From: UQRS01 sp050946935
GTDB taxonomy: Bacteria > Bacillota > Clostridia > Oscillospirales > Acutalibacteraceae
DNA: 46,605 bases
Assembly: GCA_050946935.1 (NCBI GenBank)
Contig: JBMNVR010000016.1
Location: 1-46,605, forward strand
Reading direction: 5' to 3'
The notes under the pieces were generated by a model. It was not told where the DNA came from and did no database searches. It saw only the letters and a list, made by a program, of their open reading frames with translations. The translations under genes were made by a program, and so were the position numbers. Within the stretch, counting starts at the first letter, position 1. The number at the start of each line of letters is the position of its first letter. Positions 41,916 to 46,605 of this stretch are shown piece by piece.

Positions 41916-42643
41916 GCTGTGGCGCCCCCTTCCTCCCGCACGGGAAAGAACAACGCCCCAAGGGTGGAGGCGGTCACCGCGCAGAGGATGATGCTCAGCC
42001 CCGGCGCGGCTGAAAACCAGGCGGCAAGACTGGGGACGAGGTTCAGCAGGCAGCTTAAAGCAGAGGCGACTGTTACAACCGCCAGTACCGATCGTTCTTT
42101 CTTGGCTGGGGGGATGATGATAGCGATGAACATACCATAAATGGCGATGCCCAGTGCGCCGACCAGCGACTCCGGCAATACGCCGCCGCACAGGGCGCCG
42201 AGAATGGTACCGCTGCTCCAGCCGATGTAGGGGGCGGTCGCCAGTCCCCACATATACCGCTTGCCGATATACTCTGGCCGGCTGGCGGCGACGGCGAAAA
42301 TCTCATCCGTTACAAAAAAGGCCAGCAGCAGGCGGGAAAACCGGCCGACGCGCTCATCCATCCGCTGAGAGAGGGTGATGGACATCAGGGCGTAGCGCAG
42401 GTTGATGATAAACTGGGTCAGAGCCATTTCGGCTAAGGTTGCACCGGCCAGAATGACGCTCAGCCCCGCGAATTGTCCGGCTGAGGTCAGGTTGGTCATC
42501 GAGATGGCGGCTGCTGTGAGGGCGGACAGGCCGTCCTTCACGACTAAAATGCCGAACGCGAAGGAGACCGAGAGGTATCCGAGTCCGATCGGCAGGCCGT
42601 CCCGCAGGCCGGCTGCATAGCTATTGATTACCTTGGTATTCAT
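41912..42643 (-). CDS. azlC: AzlC branched-chain amino acid export subunit
   Basis: The 243-residue membrane protein shows AGLRDGLPIGLGYLSVSFAFG, TSAGQFAG, and FVTDEIFAVA, conserved in AzlC permeases. It forms the exporter core with AzlD encoded immediately downstream. The ATG at 42643 begins MNTKVINSYAAG; the nearest GGAG is about 14 nt upstream, a loose fit, yet no better start exists. No regulator gene of the AzlB type is adjacent. Confidence 0.88.
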   Translation of the reverse strand: MNTKVINSYAAGLRDGLPIGLGYLSVSFAFGILVVKDGLSALTAAAISMTNLTSAGQFAGLSVILAGATLAEMALTQFIINLRYALMSITLSQRMDERVGRFSRLLLAFFVTDEIFAVAASRPEYIGKRYMWGLATAPYIGWSSGTILGALCGGVLPESLVGALGIAIYGMFIAIIIPPAKKERSVLAVVTVASALSCLLNLVPSLAAWFSAAPGLSIILCAVTASTLGALFFPVREEGGATA

Positions 42644-42840
42644 GTGTGTTATGTAAACTCCAATTTCTTGATTTTGGGCGGCCGGGGAGGGCGCTCTCCT
42701 ATGCGGAGAAAGACCCGGAAAATCGGGCTTTTCCCACGGGTTGCAGGGAGGACGCGTCTTTATGCCGGGCGGCGTATTGTAAGCTGGATTGATGGGGGAC
42801 AGTTCCTCCCACAGGAGGCGCCAAACGCAAAACGGGAAGC

Positions 42841-42865
42841 GACCGCGGATTTTATATCCGCGGTC
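42841..42865 (-). terminator. hairpin between malQ and azlC
   Basis: GACCGCGGAT and ATCCGCGGTC form a perfect 10-bp stem with a 5-nt loop, 63 nt past the malQ stop on the minus strand; the T stretch after it is weak. The rest of the 42644-42927 gap has no gene. I looked for a T-box or leucine leader before azlC and found neither. Confidence 0.5.
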
Positions 42866-42927
42866 CGGTTCCATTTTATCGGCCGAAAAGAGGGGGCGGA
42901 ATGCAGACGCACGCTGCCCTGCCGCGT

Positions 42928-44376
42928 TCAGCGCTTGTAAATCCGGTTCAGGTTGGCAAAAAAGTCGGCGTCGATGGTTTTTAGTGCGTTTTCGGTGATG
43001 CGGAACTGCCAATTTCCCTCCGCCTGGCCGGGAATGTTGAGCCGCGTGTCGGTGCCGTAGCCGCACATATCCTGCACCGGGATCATGGCGAGGCCGGCCG
43101 CCGACTGCCACAGGGTGGTGATAATGGCGTGGATGACCTCGCTCCTGGGGCCGCCCTCGCCCCAGTTGCTGCCCGGATAACGGCAGTATTCAAGCAGGCG
43201 CAGCTTTTCGGCCATGGGGATTGCCCACAGCCAGCCGAGCATGGTGTCGTTGTCGTGGGTGCCGGTGTAGGCGACGCAGTTCGGAAGGTATTTGTGCGGC
43301 AGATGGTCGCTGTCCTCCGACGTGAAGCCGAACTGGATGACCTTCATGCCGGGATAGCCGGTTTCGGCCAGGAATTCCAGGAAGGGTGCGTCGACCGTGC
43401 CCAGGTCCTCCGCCACAATCTCGGCGTCGGGAAAAGTCTGCTCCACCGTGCGGAAGAGATCCATGCCGGGTCCCTCCACCCATGCGCCTTCCCGCGCGGT
43501 CTCGGCCCCGGCGTCGACCGCCCAGAAGCGATGAAAGCCGCGGAAATGGTCGATTCGCACAATGTCAAAGAGGTGAAAGCTCCGCCCGATGCGCATCAGC
43601 CACCAGCGGTAGCCCTCTTTTTTCATTTTCTCCCAGTTATAAAGCGGGTTGCCCCAAAGCTGGCCGTCGGCTGAGAAATAATCGGGCGGCACGCCGGCCA
43701 CCTTGGCCAGGCGGCCGTCCGGATTGGTGAGAAAAAGGCGTTTGTTGGCCATAAAATCGGCACTGTCGTGCGAGACATAGATCGGCATATCGCCGAAAAA
43801 GGAAACGCCCTGCTCTTTCGCCCAGCCGCGCAGTTTTTGCCATTGGAGAGAGAGAATGTACTGTTCGAAGCAGTAATAATCGACCTCGCCTTCGGGTGCG
43901 GGAACCGTCCATTCCCAAAACGGACGCTGGGCGTTCGCTGCTTTGCCTGCCATGTATTTTGCATAATCCGGCAGCCAGAAGGCGTTTTCCTCCCGAAAGG
44001 CGGCGAGCGCTGCGGGGTCGGCGTGCACAAAGGCCTCCCGCAGGAGGGCCGCCTTATGCTCCCTGACAAAGGCATAGTCGACCGAATAAGGCTCCCCGGG
44101 ATAGACGGCCGCCTCGGCCGCGGCGGGGGAGATCAGCCCCGATTCCACCAGACCGTCCGGATCGACATACAGGGGATTGATTGCGAAGGCGCTCGGGCTG
44201 GAGTAGGGGGAATTTCCGCTGCCCACCGGGCAGAGGGGCAGGGTCTGCCAGACCGAGAAGCCCATTTGTCGGATGCGGCCGATGAATTGCCGCGCCCCCT
44301 CCCCGAAATCGCCGATGCCGTATCTTGACGGCAGCGAGGAGATGTTGAGAAAGACGCCCGCGCTGCGTTTGATCAT
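42928..44376 (-). CDS. malQ: 4-alpha-glucanotransferase
   Basis: The 482-residue GH77 enzyme (amylomaltase) transfers 1,4-alpha-glucan segments during maltodextrin metabolism in the cytoplasm. It shows SSLPSRYGIGDFG near the N-terminus, LPLCPVGSGNSPYSSPSAFA, the nucleophile region VRIDHFRGF (Asp), acid/base region IVAEDLG (Glu) and AYTGTHDNDT (transition-state Asp). Length fits the Firmicutes form. GGAGG lies ten nt before the ATG. No other maltodextrin gene is adjacent. Confidence 0.95.
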   Translation of the reverse strand: MIKRSAGVFLNISSLPSRYGIGDFGEGARQFIGRIRQMGFSVWQTLPLCPVGSGNSPYSSPSAFAINPLYVDPDGLVESGLISPAAAEAAVYPGEPYSVDYAFVREHKAALLREAFVHADPAALAAFREENAFWLPDYAKYMAGKAANAQRPFWEWTVPAPEGEVDYYCFEQYILSLQWQKLRGWAKEQGVSFFGDMPIYVSHDSADFMANKRLFLTNPDGRLAKVAGVPPDYFSADGQLWGNPLYNWEKMKKEGYRWWLMRIGRSFHLFDIVRIDHFRGFHRFWAVDAGAETAREGAWVEGPGMDLFRTVEQTFPDAEIVAEDLGTVDAPFLEFLAETGYPGMKVIQFGFTSEDSDHLPHKYLPNCVAYTGTHDNDTMLGWLWAIPMAEKLRLLEYCRYPGSNWGEGGPRSEVIHAIITTLWQSAAGLAMIPVQDMCGYGTDTRLNIPGQAEGNWQFRITENALKTIDADFFANLNRIYKR

Positions 44377-44475
44377 GGAATATACGCCTCCAAAATTTTA
44401 CCTTTTTTGAATGTGTGCCTGTACGTCCGGCGGTCGAAGAACCCGGCTGTTTCTTCAGAGACTGCGCCGGCGGTA

Positions 44476-45576
44476 CTAAGATAGTTTATTATAGCCGTTT
44501 TTCTTGAAAAACGCGGGGTAATCCCGATAGCAGAGGTTGACGTCCGCCTGGCCCGGAAAGCCGTCCAGCGTACCGGAGGAGCTGTACTGCCACACCTGGA
44601 AAGGGTGGGAGGCGGAGGCCTCCTCCGTATAATGGGCCAGCCAGAAGTCATAGCCGCTCAGTTCACTTAGATTCAGTCCGTTGCTGCACATATCCGGATT
44701 GGCGTAGATCATGGGCCAGTATCCGGCGGCGAGAACGGTGTCGCAGAAGGCCTTGGTCGCGGCGGTGCGCGCCGCTTTGGAGATGTTTTCGGCCCGGGCG
44801 TCGCTGATGCCGAGGTATTCGACGTCGATCACGATGGGATAGCGGATTTGGTAGTCGCCGAGGTGGGAGAGAACATACTCAGCCTCCTCCCGCCCCTCGG
44901 CCGCGGTGGTTGCCTGGGTGAAAAAGTAGACGCCGGTATCCACGCCGGCTGCGGCTGCACCGGACATATGCAGGTCGTATTTGTCATCCGTTTTGAGCGT
45001 GCCGGCGGCGCCGTAGCCGCGGTAGCCCAACCGCACAAAGGCAAATTCGACCCCCTGGCCTTTTACCTTTTCCCAGTCCAGCGCGGTCTGCCAGGTCGAG
45101 ACGTCGATGCCGGCTTTGGTCAGGCAAAGCCCGGTTTCGTCAAAATCGTAGCGCAGACCGCCGAGGGTTTGCAGGCCGGTCAGAAAAGCACCGTTTTTAT
45201 AATAATATCTTCCCTCGCCGGAGATGTTCCATCCCTCCACCGGGTTGGAGGGCGGCGTCGGCGTTCCTCCGTCCGGGGGGAGCGGCTCAGGCGTGATGTC
45301 ACCCAGGATAATCCGGCGGAGGGTCACAACGTCCGAGACGGTGATCTGTCCGTCCCCATCGGTATCGGCGGCGAAGAAAACCGTTTCCTCCACCGGGGTG
45401 CCGTCCGAGATAATCCGCCGCAGTTCCACCACGTCCGAGACGGTGACCAGCCCGTCGCCGCTCACGTCGCCGAGCGGCCTGCCGTTTGCCGTGGCCGAAA
45501 ACGCTCCGGCGGCAAGCAGGCCGCAGAGGGTGCAGGCAAGCAGGGAGATATGTATTTTGCAAACTTGCTGTTTCAT
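44476..45576 (-). CDS. secreted GH25 lysozyme with N-terminal dockerin
   Basis: A 366-residue protein with a signal peptide (1-30), a type I dockerin directly after it (GDVSGDGLVTVSDVVELRR and DTDGDGQITVSDVVTLRR, 36-90), a proline-rich linker, a short choline-binding-like repeat (YYYKNGAFLTGLQTLGG), and a GH25 muramidase domain (154-366). Catalytic residues are visible in GIDVS (Asp158) and IVIDVEYL (Asp251, Glu253). It would hydrolyse peptidoglycan at the cell surface, anchored through a cohesin. ATG 45576 has AGGAG nine nt upstream, overlapping the end of the ttcA-like gene, so the two form an operon. Confidence 0.9.
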   Translation of the reverse strand: MKQQVCKIHISLLACTLCGLLAAGAFSATANGRPLGDVSGDGLVTVSDVVELRRIISDGTPVEETVFFAADTDGDGQITVSDVVTLRRIILGDITPEPLPPDGGTPTPPSNPVEGWNISGEGRYYYKNGAFLTGLQTLGGLRYDFDETGLCLTKAGIDVSTWQTALDWEKVKGQGVEFAFVRLGYRGYGAAGTLKTDDKYDLHMSGAAAAGVDTGVYFFTQATTAAEGREEAEYVLSHLGDYQIRYPIVIDVEYLGISDARAENISKAARTAATKAFCDTVLAAGYWPMIYANPDMCSNGLNLSELSGYDFWLAHYTEEASASHPFQVWQYSSSGTLDGFPGQADVNLCYRDYPAFFKKNGYNKLS

Positions 45577-45589
45577 GTCGTTTTTCTCC

Positions 45590-46297
45590 TTACCAGCCGT
45601 CGATGCCGGCACGCTGAAGCGCGCCGATGGTTTTGATCCGCAGGCGGTCGTAGTCCTTTTCCAGCGCGCGGATGAGCTCTTTAACCTCCTGCCGTTTGGT
45701 GCTGCCGTCGACCGGGCATTTGCTTTTCACAAGCGGCAGGGACTGTCGGGCGGCCGCGCGGGATACGTCCCGTTCAAACGCCAGAATCATTGGACGGATC
45801 ATATAGATATCCTTGTTGGAAAGATAGGTAACCGGGGAGAAGCAGCCGATTCGGCCGCCCAGCAGCAGGTTCATATAGAAGGTTTCGGCCGCGTCGTCGA
45901 GGTGGTGTCCCAGCGCGATCTTGTTGCAGCCGAGGGTCTTGGCCGCGTCATGCAGCGCACCCCGCCGCATCCGTGCGCAGAGGCTGCAGGGGTTTTCCTC
46001 CCGCCGGACGTCGAAGATGATGCGGCCGATCTCGGTCGGCTGGAGGGTGTAGGGTATCTCCAGCTTTTCGCACAGCGCGGCGACGGGGGAAAAATCCGAC
46101 CCGCCCGGAAAGCCCATGTCGAGGGTCAGAGCCTCCAGCGAGAAGGGAATGGGATAAAACCGCCGCATCTGCGCCAGCGCGTAGAGCAATGCGACCGAGT
46201 CCTTTCCGCCCGAAACGCAGACGGCAATGCGGTCCCCCTCCTCTATCATATGATATTTTTCCATGGCCGACCGCATCAGGCTCATCAGGCGCTGCAT
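45590..46297 (-). CDS. TtcA-like tRNA thiolation ATPase
   Basis: This 235-residue PP-loop ATPase shows VCVSGGKDSVALLYAL (PP-loop), the Cys pair in NPCSLCARMRRGALH, IALGHHLDDAAET, and a third Cys in KSKCPVDG. It matches the TtcA family, which thiolates cytidine 32 of tRNA using an iron-sulfur cluster held by three cysteines; other TtcA-group substrates are possible for the short Firmicutes form. ATG 46297 has GGGAGGT six nt upstream; the ATG at 46312 overlaps that site and is rejected. Confidence 0.87.
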   Translation of the reverse strand: MQRLMSLMRSAMEKYHMIEEGDRIAVCVSGGKDSVALLYALAQMRRFYPIPFSLEALTLDMGFPGGSDFSPVAALCEKLEIPYTLQPTEIGRIIFDVRREENPCSLCARMRRGALHDAAKTLGCNKIALGHHLDDAAETFYMNLLLGGRIGCFSPVTYLSNKDIYMIRPMILAFERDVSRAAARQSLPLVKSKCPVDGSTKRQEVKELIRALEKDYDRLRIKTIGALQRAGIDGW

Positions 46298-46460
46298 ACC
46301 GTTACCTCCCATGTGTGGGTTGACATAATTATACTATAGAACCAGAAGTTTTCGCTACAGGGAATGTTTTACAATTCCGATTGAATTATAATAGCATATT
46401 TTATGAGAAAAGGAAATGCGCTTTTGAAGCGAACAATCGGGAAGGGGTAGGATTACAATA

Positions 46461-46471
46461 GATGTGTTACA
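46461..46471. repeat. IS left-end terminal inverted repeat
   Basis: GATGTGTTACA is the exact inverse of 102-112 and lies 90 bp upstream of the partial transposase start. Confidence 0.55.
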
Positions 46472-46488
46472 AAAAAATAAAAAAAGAG

Positions 46489-46561
46489 TAGCGAATAGGA
46501 AAAACCTGCTGTACAGTTAAGTTGACAGACAAAACAGCAAAGGCAGGTAACCTATTCGCTA
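46489..46561 (+). promoter_or_regulatory. hairpin over the transposase ribosome site and start
   Basis: TAGCGAATAGG (46489-46499) pairs with CCTATTCGCTA (46551-46561), and ACCTGC (46504-46509) pairs with GCAGGT (46543-46548), which is part of the ribosome site. The start codon A is in the outer stem. A TTGACA at 46522-46527 is in the loop. Messages begun outside the IS would fold this way and hide the start. Confidence 0.55.
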
Positions 46562-46605
46562 TGAATAAGATAACACAAACAATGCTATTTCGGCAAGCAC
46601 TAATT
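46561..46605 (+). CDS. transposase N-terminus, partial
   Basis: Fifteen codons (MNKITQTMLFRQALI) are readable before the window ends. The sequence resembles the start of a helix-turn-helix rve transposase of Ruminococcaceae IS elements. The ribosome site is AGGCAGGT (46541-46548). Completion needs sequence to the right. Confidence 0.55.
   Translation, partial: MNKITQTMLFRQALI

Noticed and set aside
42644..42927. T-box or leucine-responsive leader before azlC
   Set aside because: No T-box core or specifier structure could be found; the visible hairpin fits the end of malQ.

Overview
The window reads as a moderately GC-rich Clostridia chromosome, most likely an Oscillospiraceae/Ruminococcaceae-type gut anaerobe. 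The inference rests on three secreted proteins with type I dockerin repeats, strong AGGAGG-type ribosome binding sites, Gram-positive sigma-A promoters, and families typical of gut Firmicutes (YwlG/TIGR01440, AzlCD, a short ManA, a putative ABC exporter). Genus is not resolved. Both ends lie in what looks like the same insertion sequence: the 3' end of a transposase gene at 1-98 and the 5' end of one at 46561-46605, with matching 11-bp terminal inverted repeats. The piece may therefore be a contig broken at IS copies.

Left core (about 113-6700): an aldo/keto reductase with a C-terminal ferredoxin domain, an ECF transporter S component overlapping a DUF1893 gene, a large secreted dockerin protein, and adenosine deaminase. 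A consensus promoter at the end of the deaminase gene faces a stretch with no ORF.

Accessory island (about 6700-24700): the left part is built on tRNA-Pro. Two orphan tRNA-Pro 5' halves, both ending exactly after the anticodon loop, precede an intact tRNA-Pro(TGG); an orphan 3' half lies 2.4 kb further on. Then come an AAA-ATPase/PD-(D/E)XK gene with an N-terminal DNA-binding domain, an EVE-like modification-sensor gene, two overlapping tyrosine recombinases, an excisionase, a Rep-like HTH gene, a Fic protein, a frameshifted secreted protein, a DUF6809-like protein, a vWA protein, a macrodomain protein, AT-rich cargo including a trans-aconitate methyltransferase, an operon of XRE regulator/TIGR04076/rhodanese lipoprotein/ArsC-like/peptide deformylase-like genes, and a truncated GGDEF gene. 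No relaxase or conjugation gene is visible. The most distinctive feature is that the ATPase and Fic genes share a homologous N-terminal HTH domain and carry the same TATTRTTCCG-type sites in their promoters, as if each effector carries its own repressor.

Right core (about 24800-46300): L-lactate dehydrogenase; pyridoxal kinase, mannose-6-phosphate isomerase and TrmL; an ABC exporter pair; a run of small genes (YccF, MGMT-like, YwlG, AlkD-like); a GH24-type lysozyme with InlB repeats and two dockerins; asparaginase; a nucleotidyltransferase-like protein; a solitary phage-tail-fibre-like gene; YebC; AzlCD; 4-alpha-glucanotransferase; and a TtcA-like gene upstream of a dockerin-bearing GH25 lysozyme. 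Intrinsic terminators separate most units. A branched, terminator-like structured region lies between the convergent tail-fibre and yebC units.
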